Below are positions 47,626 to 59,639 of a DNA stretch of 64,000 bases, piece after piece; position 1 is the stretch's first letter; each line of letters starts with the position of its first letter. The stretch is taken from positions 146,929,767 to 146,993,766 of the forward strand of contig CM030367.1 in assembly GCA_017893485.1 (NCBI GenBank), read 5' to 3'. Under the pieces are notes generated by a model that saw only the letters and a list, made by a program, of their open reading frames with translations, was not told where the DNA came from and made no database searches. Source of the DNA: Hemerocallis citrina (Eukaryota > Streptophyta > Magnoliopsida > Asparagales > Asphodelaceae). The position numbers and the translations under genes were made by a program.

Positions 47626-50060
47626 GTACCATCATAATAGCTAGGAATAATGAACAACCTATAGACATTGAACAAGCACAAGGAAAAATCATAATCCCAT
47701 TAATAACCGAAAGAATAATAAGACAAGAGATGGAAAAAATAAATGAAAAAACCAGAAAAACATTAAGACACATACATTTAGGAACTGTACAAATAATAAT
47801 AAAAGCCTATTTTAAGGAAGAGATAAATACCACTACAAAAGAAAAGGTCTTTACCGGCGTATATTCCCCGGCGTTTTACCAGAAACGCCGGGGTAGGAAG
47901 AGACCAGGAATGGGGCATCAAACAGGATGGTTATACACCAGCGGCCTCTATAAAATGCCGGGGAATTATGATATTCACCGGTGTTTTTTATTAAAACGCC
48001 GGTGAAGGCTATATTCACCGGCGTTTTAATAAAACACGCCGGTGAAAGTATACAGGTAAAAAAATCTTCTCCCATTCACCGGCATTTTTAGTTAAAACGC
48101 CGGTATAGGGTCTTGGAATAAATTTCCCCCAAACCCTCTACCATTTTCTCATTCGATCACAAAAAAAAAACCCCAAATTTTCCCGCTCTCTCGCGCTCTC
48201 CCGCTTTCCCCAATTTCCCCAAACCCTATACGTATACTTTCCCTAAATTTTTCATTTCTCTCCTTTCCCCATCGACGCCTCCCTCTCCCGCCGTCGTCGC
48301 TTTCCCCCTCCCCCACCGTCGCCACTTCCCCCATCGCCGCACCTGCCCCCCTTCGCCCGCCCCCCGTCCTCCATCGCGGCCCCCCGCCGTCCCCCTTCTC
48401 CAAATCTCTCTCTCCCTCTCAAAAACCGCCGTCCCCCCTCCCCCAATCAACTCAAGTAAGGAATTTCAAACCCTAAAGTTTATTCTAGTATGAATTTGAG
48501 AATATGAGAATAGGTTAATTAATGATTGGTTCTTGATTAGGGTTAGGGTTAGGGTTTTGATCAGTTCTTGATTTATCGTACTAACCGGAATTGATTCTAG
48601 TCATGCTTTTGTTGTTTGTAGTTTTTTAGGGGTTAATATGGTTTTTAGATGAAGTTGTTTTTAGATGAAGTTGTTTGAGTGTATAATGGAGAGTTTGTTT
48701 GGTTTCTTTGATATTGTTGTATGGATTTTGTTGCTGGTAGATGAGAATTAATAGAGTTGCGATCAAACATTTTGTTAGAATTTCAACATGGGTTTCATGG
48801 GAATTGGTTATTTATTTGAGATAAAATGTTATAATGTATGTAATGTATACATATACAATTCTGAATAAATGTGATACTCGTCTTTATTATTTGTGGTAAT
48901 ATGCGATTTCTTTTATCCTATTGTTTGTCTAAATTTTTTGTTTTGGTAAATGAAATTGGAGGTTTAATGAAAGCTTCTCCACTCATCAATGTATTGGTTT
49001 GTTGATGATATCATTTAGTTGTTCTTTTGATGCTAAAGTATTAGTATGTAATTATTGTAGTTGTGTTAATTATAGCCATTTCTTGGAGGTTAGTTATGGG
49101 TTATTGGATAGTACTGATTAATAATGGTTTTATATTGTAAAGTATCTTAACAGCGATTTCATATTTGCACAGAATGAACTGAAGAGTGATTTTGTTGTTA
49201 GTCTCATGGGAGATGCATATCTTAACTATTGTCCAGTGAAGGGATTAAAATAGGCTTTGTTGATGAAGGATGTGATGATGAAGAAGGTAGTTGATGACAA
49301 TGAGGTGGTTTGGAGGATTTGGTCAATTTCATATACAGTTAAATTATTTTGGTAATTGTAAGTTCATGCTACTTTGCTACTTTTTTTTGCTATCGGGTCA
49401 CACTACTGACTACTTTGCTACTTTTTTTAAACTAGTGATGATGAGATGGGTTATGATTCTGAAGTTGCACACTACGAGTCATTGATTTAATGATTCATTG
49501 AATAAATGATTCATAGGAGTAACTAGTGATTTGTTTGAATCCTATCTGAGCTTTTTAATTTATGAACACTTCTGAAGTTACATGCTCCTTTTTAATTAAA
49601 TGACTACTTTTGATATACTGACTAATTAATGAGTCAGTGATTGGCAATCTACTTTTGATATACTGAGCTACACTCACTGATTAATCTTTACCTCTTTACC
49701 TGACTAATTTTGAGTCAGTGAGTGGCACTCACTGATTGTGCTTCTCTAATTTATCATGAATCATCCTGCTGAGTGCATTTTGCATATGGATCTATATTGA
49801 TTTGGATCTATATTTATCATGCTTGGTTAATTTATGCCATAGTATTTGTGAGAACAACTAAATATGCTTGAGTAAAAACAGTGAACAAATGGAGTTTCTT
49901 CTCATTATTTTCGAGTGAATGAGTGATGATGAGATGGATTATGCTTCTGAAGTTGCACACTATGTTTCATGATTCATTGAATAAATGAATTATAGGAGTA
50001 ACTAGTGATGATTGAATCCTATCTGAGCTTTTTAATTTATGATTGTAGTTGAATTTGTAG

Positions 50061-50525
50061 TTGCTTTTGTTTTGGAGCCACAGACATCAATGGTAGTTGG
50101 GATGAAGAAGTAATAGAGAAACATAAATGCTTAGATACTGGAAATTTTGATTTTCTTTTACTGTTAAAGAAGCTGAAAACATGCATCTGATTGTCATCTT
50201 GGCATGTTTTTTTGATCAAAAATGGGTTCACTGTGAACTAAGGATGCTAGCTGTATAACAAAATCCTCCATATCTGTACTAACAATTGGGCTGAACAAAC
50301 CTTGTGTTGCTTTTGTTTTGGAGCCACAGACATCAATGGTAGTTGGGATGAAGAAGTAATAGAGAAACATAAATGCTTAGATACTGGAAATTTTGATTTT
50401 CTTTTACTGTTAAAGAAGCTGAAAACATGCATCTGATTGTCATATTGGAATGTTTTTTTGATCAAAAATGGGTTCATTGTGAACTAAGGATGCTAGCTGT
50501 ATAACAAAATCCTCCATGTCTGTAC
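50061..50525. repeat. 219-bp direct duplication inside the CACTA element
   Basis: The segment 50061-50279 beginning TTGCTTTTGTTTTGGAGCC recurs at 50307-50525 with few changes, separated by 27 bp. One plus-strand frame reads GATDINGSWDEEVIEKHKCL in both copies and could derive from an exon. I do not recognise it. Confidence 0.88.
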
Positions 50526-50604
50526 ATAAGGTTTTACCTAGGCACATCTGAGTACAAATAAGCAAGTGAAGTATATTAATTATGCAGAGACTTAGACTGT
50601 GAGA

Positions 50605-50624
50605 GGGGGGGGGGGGGGGGGGGG
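50605..50624. repeat. Poly(G) run in the CACTA element
   Basis: About 20 consecutive G. The length may be affected by sequencing or assembly. Confidence 0.9.
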
Positions 50625-51590
50625 TGCTGAATTGCATATTCAAGAACTGATGGGATACAAGGCATCAAAGCCATCAATGTTGGAAAAGAAGTAGTTTGAT
50701 GCAGAGTTGCTTTTTGATGGGTGAAAAGAGTGCTGATACTAGTATGTATGAGAAAGGAAAGAGTGATAAGTGACATTTCCATAAAGGGCTATTGTTTGTT
50801 TTAAGAATGATCAGTGTATGATCTAATGGGTCTCTTGCATTTGGTTTTGATTATAAGAGTGCTGATTTTTTTTTATTTTATTTATTTATTTATTTTGAAT
50901 TTTTTTTTTTTTAAAAATAGCTACACCTGCATTTTTACAAGCGCCGGTGTATCTTTCAGCAAGAATTTGGCAGTCTATACCGGCATTTTAACAACGCCGG
51001 AGTAGGCGATGGCCGAAAATGGCACCCACACATTCACCGGCGTTTTTACGACCGCCGGTGTAGTTTTAACCTATACCGGCGGCCGTAAAAAATGCCGGTG
51101 AATGTCCCTAAGCTACACCGACGCACGATTCAGCGACACTTGCACTGGCGATTTATAAAACGTCGGTGGTATCTACAGCGGCGTTTATAAACGCCGGTAA
51201 ATGTGCAAAAAAATGTCGGTAAAGACCTTTTCTTTTGTAGTGTACACCTCTTGAAATATACCTAATGGATGATAGAATAATATCAAGTACACAAGATGCC
51301 TTAATAGGAATAGTATAAGGAAACCTAATGTATCAAAAGATAAAATTTACAATAAAACCTAATTTCTCTATAAGCATGGCAGAAGAAAATAAAGACAAAA
51401 GTCTAGTTATGTATCATAGGTTATCAGGAATAGAAATGATAGAAAAAGCAAAGTTACGAGTATACAAATAAGAAATATTTATGCTTTCACTAGCAAGCAC
51501 GAAGTAAAAAATAGAAATACAGATAATTTTAAAATAGAACCGCTATTCAGCAAAATTAGAAGATACAAACCAGCTAGAGAAAATCTTGAA

Positions 51591-52137
51591 ATGACTATAC
51601 CAAATTATATAGAATTCGACTTTAATAAATCAAAAAAAACTGCAAAAGAAAAAGCACCACAAATAATGTTCAGAAAGATATCACTATCGATAAGAAATAA
51701 ACAACAAGCATTAGAATTAATACTAATAATAAATACATTAGAACACCAAAACAATAACCAATTTAAAATAGAAATAAAATATTATGACAATGGAAAATGG
51801 AATAAACAAATAGCCTTAGTAGACAGGAGCTTCTAATTCACATATTAAACAAACAAATGTAAAAACAACTGAATTAATAACATTAGAAAACTCATATTAC
51901 TACCTAGACTATTACAATAATAGACATCCAATTGTACATAAAATTATAATATCACTAAGGATAAATGGTAAAAAAGGAAATGTTATTACACTTACACGTA
52001 GACCCAGAACACCATGTTAATGAAATGCTATTAGGACCTGACTTCCTTACATCAATACAACCTTACTCAATTCACGAAGAAAAAATCACAATAACAGTAA
52101 ATAATGAAAGTATGGTAATAAATAAAATATTGGATAA
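51591..52137 (+). pseudogene. First aspartic protease domain of the pararetrovirus
   Basis: The frame from 51591 (MTIPNYIEFDFNKSKK) leads to ALVD near 51812. A one-base shift then gives GASNSHI, so the active-site motif D-x-G-A is present but split. After a second shift near 51980 the frame ends LLGPDFLTSIQPYSI, which resembles the C-terminal flap end of retroviral-type proteases, and stops at 52137. The next ORF begins with a second DTGA domain only about 100 bp downstream. This domain may belong to the movement-protein polyprotein. It is non-functional as read. Confidence 0.68.
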
Positions 52138-54045
52138 ATGAATCTATTAAGAGCAACAAAAAACACATTATACATACTAACAGAATATGTTTATGAAGGA
52201 TACAAATCAAGAAACTATCATAGTCTAATAGACACCGGAGCAGGCATTAGCCTATGCCGTGAAAATATACTACCAAAATGGAAACAATATGGATATAATA
52301 AAAAAACAATAACTGGATTAACTGGACAAACTATCATACTTAACAAGTATCAACAAAATGTTAATGTACAAATACGCAGTTACATACTAAAAATACTAAT
52401 AATATACTGGTTTGATGATATGAATAATGATGTACTCTTAGAAAATGATTTTTTCCAACAATACTATCCCATAACCATATCACATAAATCAGTCGTATTT
52501 ACAACACCTTGCCGACACCAAGCAATAGCAATTAGAATAACCCAACCTTATTCTAGAACTGAAATGCCACACATCAGAGTTTCTTCAACCCAGCGTGGTG
52601 AATACCAATATTTACCAAACAAAACTAGAATACAATAAGTTCAAGAAACAACTACAAAAGAAATTTTACAAAAACAATTAGAAGATCTGTGCGGAGAAGA
52701 CCCTTTAGCAAAATGGAACTTAAGTAAACCCACAGCACATATAGAGTTAATAGATAAGAACAAAATAATAAAAATTAAACCTATAAGTCATACCCCAATA
52801 GATCTAGAAGAGTTCAATATACATATAAAAGAATTAATGGAAAATAATTACATAAGAAAATCACAAAGTCCACATTCATCACCAGCATTCATAGTGAGAA
52901 AGCATTCAGAAGAAAAAAAAGGTAAATCTCGAATGGGAGTAAATTATAAGGAACTAAATAAAAATACTAAGAGGTTTGGATACCTACTACCAGACATGCA
53001 AATACTACTTAACACAGTAAGAACAAGAAAAATATATTCGAAATTTGATTGTAAATCAGGATTTTATCAGGTAAAACTAACAGAAGATTCAAAACCTTTA
53101 ACAGCATTTAGCACACCTCAGGGATTTTATGAATGGAATGTATTACCATTCGATTATAAAAATAGCCCAGGAATATTTCAAGAATATATGGATAAATTTT
53201 TTGAAAAATACAACAATTTTATATTAGTATATGTAGATTATATTCTAATAGGATCCGAAAACGAGGAACAACATAAAGAACATCTACTAAAATTCATAGA
53301 AATAGTGAAAAATGCAGGTATTATACTATCAAAAAAGAAAAAGGAATTATTCAAAACTGAGATAGAATTCTTAGGAACAAAATTATCACATGAAGGAATA
53401 GAATTACAACCACATATAGAAGAAAAAATAAAGACATTTCTTAATGTTCTAAAAGAAAAAAGAGAAGTACAATCTATAATAGGGTTACTAAATCAAACAA
53501 GAAGTTACATACCAAATTTATCAGCAAAAACAAATTGGTTACAACAAAAACTGAAAAAGTTTAAGAAATGAGAATGGACCCGAGAGGATAAAGAGAAACT
53601 TAAAATATTAAAACAACAAACTTCAGAATTACATAAGCTAAGATGACCTGTTAAAGAATGTTCATGGATAATAGAAACAGATGCGTGTGAAAATAATTGG
53701 GGAGCAGTATTAAAATTCATTGAAATAGGTGAAGAAGAAGAAAGACTAGATAGATATACTAGTGGATCATTCACACAGACCCAACAAAATTACCACATAA
53801 ATGAAAAAGAACTACTAGCAATCTTAAAAACTATAAAAAAGTTTGAATTATTCATTATACATACAAAATTCACAGTAAGAACTGACAATACACAAGTAAT
53901 GAGTTGGATTAACAAAATAATAGACCCAACTATAGCAAATAAAAGGTTGATACGATGGCAAATGGAGTTAGCACATTACGACTTCTCAATAGAAAATATA
54001 AAAGAAAAAGATAACATCCTAGCAGATTTCTTATCAAGAAGCTAA
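52138..54045 (+). pseudogene. Pararetroviral pol (protease, RT, RNase H) with in-frame stops
   Basis: A single 636-codon frame copies RNA into DNA in the viral cycle. Residues about 30-130 form an aspartic protease (SLIDTGAGISLC, then VLLENDFFQQYYPI). The RT follows (PAFIVRKHSE, RMGVNYKELNKNTK, STPQGFYEWNVLPF, NSPGIFQEYMD, YVDYILIGS). RNase H begins IETDACENNWGAVL and ends DNILADFLSRS. There is no integrase, as expected for caulimovirids. In-frame stops lie at 52636, 53569 and about 53644. The RT active-site motif reads YVDY in place of the usual YxDD, which removes a catalytic aspartate. Confidence 0.92.
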
Positions 54046-54060
54046 CAATTTTATTTTTAC

Positions 54061-55074
54061 ATGATGAAAAATAGAGTCCAGCATATAAAACAGGATATAG
54101 TTTATCTAAAGGAGACTGTGGAGCAAATAAAAGGAGCATTTAATCAATTATAATTGCAAATATGTGGGCTCCAAAATCTGTTTTACTAGCATGTAACCAC
54201 AGAAAATATGGTAGACAATACTGGCAAGAAAATGAGTGAGATAGGCAAACCTACTCATTCCTTAAAAGAGGATGCACTTACATCCTCAAATAAGACTACA
54301 TACAAGGAGACACTTCTTACTGAGAAAGCTCCTATCAAAGTATCAAAGAAAGTATTATTTTTACAATATATTCAAAAACTATGCCAAGTAACAGAGGTGA
54401 ATCAGTTCATTAAAACCATATCACAACAACATATGAACAAGACCATCATCCTATCATGAGCTAATCCAAGAACAACCAGGGCATTGTTCGAAAGCGGACT
54501 TATTCATTGCATCTATCCTTCTAGAGAATGTGAGGAACTAGTCAACTTGCCAAGAGAAATTTACAAAGCAGCCAAGGATTATTTTGGACTCACAAAGGCC
54601 TAAAAAATATATGTCAGAATGTATTCAACCATCCCTGAATATCTTGAAGATAATGAAGAGCTCCAAGCAGAATACGTTATGAAAATAGGGATGACCACCC
54701 AGGTGATCTATGAAGCATCAAATATTGTACCATACAAAACTACAGAATTTGAAAAATTAATCCCAGAAAGAAGGGCCATGGGCTTCAGGAACATGTACTG
54801 TGAGTTAAAGGATATAAAACTAAAAGACAGCCACATATGGATCTATGACAGTCCAGATCCAGAAAAAATAATAATGTATAATATAGCAAAAATAAAACAG
54901 CCACAAGATAAGCATGAGCTGTTTGACAACTGTTACCAAATACTATCCACAGGAAAAATGATAATGACAGAAGAGGCAGCTGGATACTACTGTAGCGTGA
55001 TGAAGACAAAACATCAACACAAATGTGAATCATGTGAACATGTCTGCCAGGAGGAATCTCTTTTTCTAGAGTAG
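54061..55074 (+). pseudogene. Transactivator/inclusion-body-like ORF with in-frame stops
   Basis: In related viruses this gene lets ribosomes translate downstream ORFs and forms inclusion bodies. One frame runs from the ATG at 54061 (or 54208) to 55074. Stops interrupt it at about 54151, 54181, 54457 and 54601. Family-like blocks are RALFESGLIHCIYPSRECEE (about 54478) and STIPEYLED (54625). The C-terminus holds a metal-binding-like C-x2-C-x3-C cluster (HKCESCEHVC). Position directly after pol and before the promoter supports the call. It is a moderate-confidence family assignment without alignment. Confidence 0.68.
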
Positions 55075-55119
55075 TCCACAAGGCAATTATTAAAGACTGA
55101 TGTAAGCAGCAATTATTTG

Positions 55120-58100
55120 TGTAACACCCCGAATTTCAAAACAGACTGAATTCGAAGTTCCACAGGATCTTTACACTTCTTTCGTACAATTTTATAAGGA
55201 AATAAAAACTTTTTGTTACATCAGAGTTTACAATTACATTACATATTTACAGCGGAAGCAATTTACAACAATTTACATGAATCAAAATGTACAACTCTTG
55301 AATCAATCTTTAATCAGCATGCATTCTCTTAGTTCTGTTAATCACTTTACCCTCCATAAAACTGTGGGCACGTCAGTTGCTTACAACCGACAAAATATTA
55401 TACACGGTTATCCTCTCTATGCCGAAATAGTATAACGATTCTCAAATACTTAAACAATCACAAACTTGATCACAAACATAACTACAAGGGACTATCCTAT
55501 AGATGTCGTGTCGTGCGGTGCACTTAGTCCTTAATGCAGTTGTTTATATTAGATGACACTAATGCGCACTTATTCAGATTCTATGCATCCCATACTACAT
55601 AGGTCTGAGGGCAAGCCCTTAACCGTTCTTCATTTTGTAGGGTTCAATCCCTCATCATGACTTAAACTAATACTGTAATTACGATAAGTATCCTAGATGT
55701 TCTATGAGTTACGAGCTCATGTCCAGACAGCCTGGAGGGAAATCCCACGTCATGTCACGATGCATCGTGAAGAACCTATGTACAATTCAACCTCCATCAT
55801 GGGACATGACACCACCTGCAATCACCAAACACCCCACGAGCGTCGCCAACGGTACGGACTCCTGGAGACATATCCACGTCATGTCACGACGCATCGTGAA
55901 GACAGCCTGTGAATACTCTCACACCGTAGCTCCGAGGCCCTCATACTCGTGTTTTTCTCTTATTTTCATCACGTCTTCACTATGTATCTAATTCTTAGTT
56001 ATTTGAATCATGAACAAAAATCAATTTTCTAGAGTTAGCCCTTCCACTATACCGGTCTTAACTATTCGTTCAATACGACCCAAATCTTGGTCCTTTCATT
56101 TCAAATTTCATTTCAATTCATTTCATTTCAATGCCGGTATGAGGCTTAGCTACACTCTAGTTCTCAACTTCAATTCACAATCGCAAAAATTTGAGTCTTT
56201 TTATACTCATAAGTTCTTTTTCATGATATACAATCAACAATGGTTTCCGTTCTTGTCTATGAATCAAATCTCATACATATAGTTCAATCGAAATTCATGC
56301 ATTTCGTAACCCAAGTTAATCTCCATAAATCCATTTAATTCTCGTACTATGGTTCATATCATTTATTTAACTCGAAAGCCACAAAGTCGTACTTTCATAC
56401 ATAACCCAATTCAATTTGACAACAATTGTCCATAGGAAACACAATTAGATTTTCTTTCATTCAAAAATTCTTCTTTATCACTTAACATAATTTTCTCATT
56501 AAAATAAATCACTTTTATAATTTTCCAAAGGTAGATTTCAATAGTTTTTTGACACAATTTCACTTCTAACTCACTTTTACTTTAGTCAAATAGTTTCCAA
56601 ATATTTTTCATGAGTTCTACATGTTTTTAGAATAATATATATGTATTTTTTCAGATTTTTAAAAGCCAAGAATCAATTTTAAAACCAAAAAAAATCAAAT
56701 GTTTCAAAACTACCGAGTCCAGGTTTCGAATCCGCAACCTGAGAGAAGCCAACCGCAACAACAAGCCAACTGGGCTAGGGTGCAACCACGGTAAGTGTAT
56801 GGAATATATACATAAGTATTTTGGGTTTCGGGTTCTGGGTTTATTCAAAAATTTAGAAATAAAAGCAGAGCATGGGTTTCGAACTCGAGACCATAAGGGT
56901 CACCGGAACGCTACAGTAGCGCCCAGCACACTCAACCAATTGGTCTAAGAAACCAGATTGTCACAAAGAGGATTGGGATAGTTTTGATCCAATTCTTTGC
57001 TCTCTACTACTTCTTAAAAAATTCTCAAAACGATTTTTGTTCTTTTTCTTCTCTTTTTGAAACATAACTTTCCAGATTTTAAAATATATATAAACACAGT
57101 AAACCAGTATTTTTAAATTCATTATTTGCTTATAAAACATGCATTTTTGATCTTATTTTATATTCTATATCCATAATTTCGACATTCAGAACAAATCATA
57201 TTAGCACACATTTTGAAATATAAATTTCTACAAAAATACTTCATTCTTTCATTTATTAGTCAAATCACATTAATTTAGAACACCCAAATTTCCTTTCTTG
57301 CTACAATGCGATCACTCACAATTAACCAAATCAAATTTCACATGAAGTATTCAATTTTGTCTCATGTATATAGATTTTCTTCACACGACATGTTTCTTAA
57401 ATATATAGCATGGCAAAACATGATATCTCCTAGCATTTTAATTCATAATTTATCAACTAGCAATCATTTCAACAAGCATCTTCTAAATTATCAATTTATC
57501 TCTACATAAGCAAACATGGGGCCAATTTCACTTAAGTTTTCATTAATCATTCTATCAAAACATTCCTAGCATGGTAACTAGAATTAGAAGCATGAGAAAC
57601 ACCCACATATTTGGAGAAAAACGAATAGAAAGCTCCTAGAAATCTCCTAGAATGCACGAATGGATCCTTCTCCTCCTAGATTGTGCCTCAAAGGTGTGTC
57701 CTCCTCCTTGGTGTAGCAAACCCGAGCTCCCCCTCCTTGGATGTAGTCCGGCCTCTCCTTGGATGAGCACACACACACAAAAACTCCTCAATCTTTTACT
57801 CACAAAAAACTCTCAATCTTTTCTCACTCTAATCTTTTCTTTCTTAATCAATTTTCTAGTGTACTAAATGAGAAGAAATTAGGGGGTATTTATACATTTT
57901 TTTGGATGAGAATAGATGGCTAGGATTAAATCAAATGGTTAGAAATCAAAGGCTAGGATGAGTTAGGAAGTTGTAGCAACTACCCATGATGAGATAACTA
58001 TCTCTCCACTAGCTCCATCTCTCCCTCCCTCTTTGTCCATTATCCCACCCGGCCTTGAGTGAAAGGAGGTGTGCATTGCACAGTCCATTGTGTGCACATG

Positions 58101-58435
58101 CCACCTAATGTCCCTCATTTACAAATTTGTTCATATGACAAATTTAATTGTCCATGAAATCAGTCTACACTACAAGTTAGACCATTTCAAAAGAAAATTA
58201 AAGTAAATGGGCTCACTAATGGACCAAAACTAACCATGGGCATAAATAATCAATTTAATTAATAAAATAGAGTGGGCTTAAAGACAATTAAGCATAGAAT
58301 ATTTTTTGGAAAAATAAAGGAAACAAATACTATATAAAAATATTTTATAAAGAAAATTATACCAATGAAATCATACATGCACAACACGTAAAATCACCAA
58401 AAATCTCATAAATGAAAACTAGCTAGGGTGTTAAA
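55120..58435 (-). mobile_element. Solo LTR of family A inside the pararetrovirus promoter region
   Basis: It begins TGTAACACCCCGAATT, ends GGGTGTTAAA, and has a perfect duplication ATTTG (55115-55119 and 58436-58440). It is homologous to 5142-8395 throughout, and its minus-strand TATAAATA is at 57894-57887. There is no PBS or interior, so it arose by LTR-LTR recombination. No gene is supported in these 3.3 kb; the small frames at 55697-56282 are not convincing. Confidence 0.92.
56722..56950 (-). other. Two tRNA-like (box A/box B) modules in the solo LTR A
   Basis: Module 1 has GGATTCGAAACC at 56733-56722 with box-A-like TAGCCCAGTTGGC at about 56777-56765. Module 2 has GAGTTCGAAACCC at 56886-56874 with TAGACCAATTGG at about 56946-56935. 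They match the positions of the modules in the other family A LTR. Confidence 0.5.
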
Positions 58436-58445
58436 ATTTGACTTG

Positions 58446-58502
58446 TGATGTAAGCAATGACGTATGTAAACTTGTTGTAAGCCGATCCCTTGGTCTATAA
58501 AA
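58446..58502 (+). promoter_or_regulatory. Pararetroviral genomic-RNA promoter (as-1-like pair and TATA box)
   Basis: TGATG at 58446 and TGACG at 58458 lie 12 bp apart, the spacing of the as-1 element found in caulimovirid promoters. TATAAAA follows at 58496-58502. Another TGATGTAAGCA lies just left of the solo LTR at 55098, so the insertion split the upstream promoter. Confidence 0.7.
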
Positions 58503-58584
58503 GGGTAGGCTGAGTAAGGTAGAGGGCAGACTATCTAGATCCTCCATATAAGCTTGTAAGAAAAGTCTGTAAGGAGATCAAGAG

Positions 58585-58590
58585 CAATAA
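58585..58590 (+). terminator. Poly(A) signal downstream of the pararetroviral promoter
   Basis: AATAAA lies about 90 bp after the TATA box, consistent with the terminally redundant genomic RNA of this family. Confidence 0.45.
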
Positions 58591-59123
58591 AATTATCTTT
58601 CTATGAATTCCTCTACAAGATCTTTTACTAAATAAGGTATGAGCAACTAATTTTTCTTATTTGGGGAGAGTTTTGTAAGGCTCTGCCTCAAGAATCTTGT
58701 AAAAAGACTTATTTGTAACCTTCTAAAGTTAAACTACACACCTAGTAGCAGGAAACAAGCTAGGTTGTGGTTGCCTGTATCGAAGTGCTATTAGTTGTTC
58801 CAGACGTATCTCTCGGATGAAGCACTTTTGAGAGCATAATAATCCTGAAATGGGAGGAACGTAAAAGGAGCACTGAAATCGGGGTGCATACCAGAGATAT
58901 TTTATCCACTGGTAGTAACTGGTACAAAGCAGCTCAAAGAGGTTTAACATGGTCGGAAGCATGATGGGCCGTTTTGTTTTGATTTTTAGGGTATCCTTAG
59001 AAATCTCTCTCTACTCCTGATTTTATAATTATTGTTGTTCAATAGGACTAATGGATAATGATAGTTTGAGTATTGCCTCAGAAATTTTTTAATTAACGAT
59101 TAATTATCAAGGAAGTGATAGAA

Positions 59124-59523
59124 TGCTGTTTTTGATGTTTATTATCTTCATAGAGTAACAAACATGAATGATTATAATGAATTCGAATTATTCTTCTTCA
59201 GTGTTCAACGAGTAATATAGTAATATAAATGTCGAAATAATTGATGATTTAACTTTTTATGAATGGTCTTTATTATTCTATGAGAATGATGTATTTAGTA
59301 GTTATATCTGGAGTCCTACAACAACATATAGACAATTTCTAGAAGAAAATGAACAAATTAGATAAGGAAATGGACATATAGAAGAACTCAAAGAACCTCC
59401 ATATGATAGTAATAGTAAAATATCTGAGACAGAATTAGAATATATGGGAGATCTTGAAGATACATTGGATTACTTTTTTGAGATGGACAATATACATTAT
59501 TTCGAAGAATATTATTTTACATA
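59124..59523 (+). pseudogene. Acidic ORF in the pararetroviral leader
   Basis: Between promoter and primer site an open frame encodes an acidic protein (VEIIDDLTFYEWSLLFYEND, YMGDLEDTLDYFFEMDN) ending at 59521. An in-frame TAG interrupts it near 59363. A frameshift separates it from a possible start MNDYNEFELF at about 59164. Amino-acid composition and codon content look coding. I do not recognise the protein. Confidence 0.5.
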
Positions 59524-59626
59524 AAATTATCATCTTTAAAAATTTTGATCCTTTAAAGTTTTAAAGTTTTTTGATACTCCCTTTAATCCTATTTTGTAGG
59601 AGAGATTTCACGCTTCTCACCCCAGT

Positions 59627-59639
59627 TGGTATCAGAGCC
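59627..59639 (+). other. Primer binding site of the pararetrovirus (initiator tRNA-Met)
   Basis: TGGTATCAGAGCC is the standard tRNA-Met primer site that marks the origin of minus-strand synthesis and nucleotide 1 of caulimovirid maps. About 200 bp of AT-rich sequence follow before the copy ends. Confidence 0.85.

Larger units (their letters stand above)
47831..51242. mobile_element. Non-autonomous CACTA (En/Spm) transposon
   Basis: The termini are CACTACAAAAGAAAAGG and its inverted complement CTTTTCTTTTGTAGTG, flanked by the 3-bp duplication TAC (47828-47830 and 51243-51245). Subterminal regions (about 47850-48110 and 50930-51230) are packed with CCGGCGTTT and GCCGG motifs in both orientations, the binding-site arrays expected in this superfamily. 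The interior has a GC-rich, CT-rich leader-like block (48150-48450), AT-rich DNA and a 219-bp duplication. No transposase was recognised, so it is probably a deletion or gene-capture derivative. Confidence 0.93.
47628..51480 (+). pseudogene. Pararetroviral movement protein-like region, split by a CACTA element
   Basis: Movement proteins of the 30K type carry viral nucleic acid through plasmodesmata. The reading frame proceeds to 47830, is broken by the transposon at 47831-51242, and resumes in frame after one TAC target copy. Landmarks are TLRHIHLGTVQIIIKA before the insertion, and LEIYLMDDRI, ALIGIV and KFTIKPNFSISM after it. A stop lies near 51317 and a frameshift near 51470. The call rests on position between coat protein and protease and on general resemblance, so it is less certain than the coat and RT calls. 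Confidence 0.62.

Noticed and set aside
48149..48450. Gly/Arg-rich minus-strand frames in the CACTA element
   Set aside because: Complement of a CT/CCG-rich leader-like block, open in several frames.
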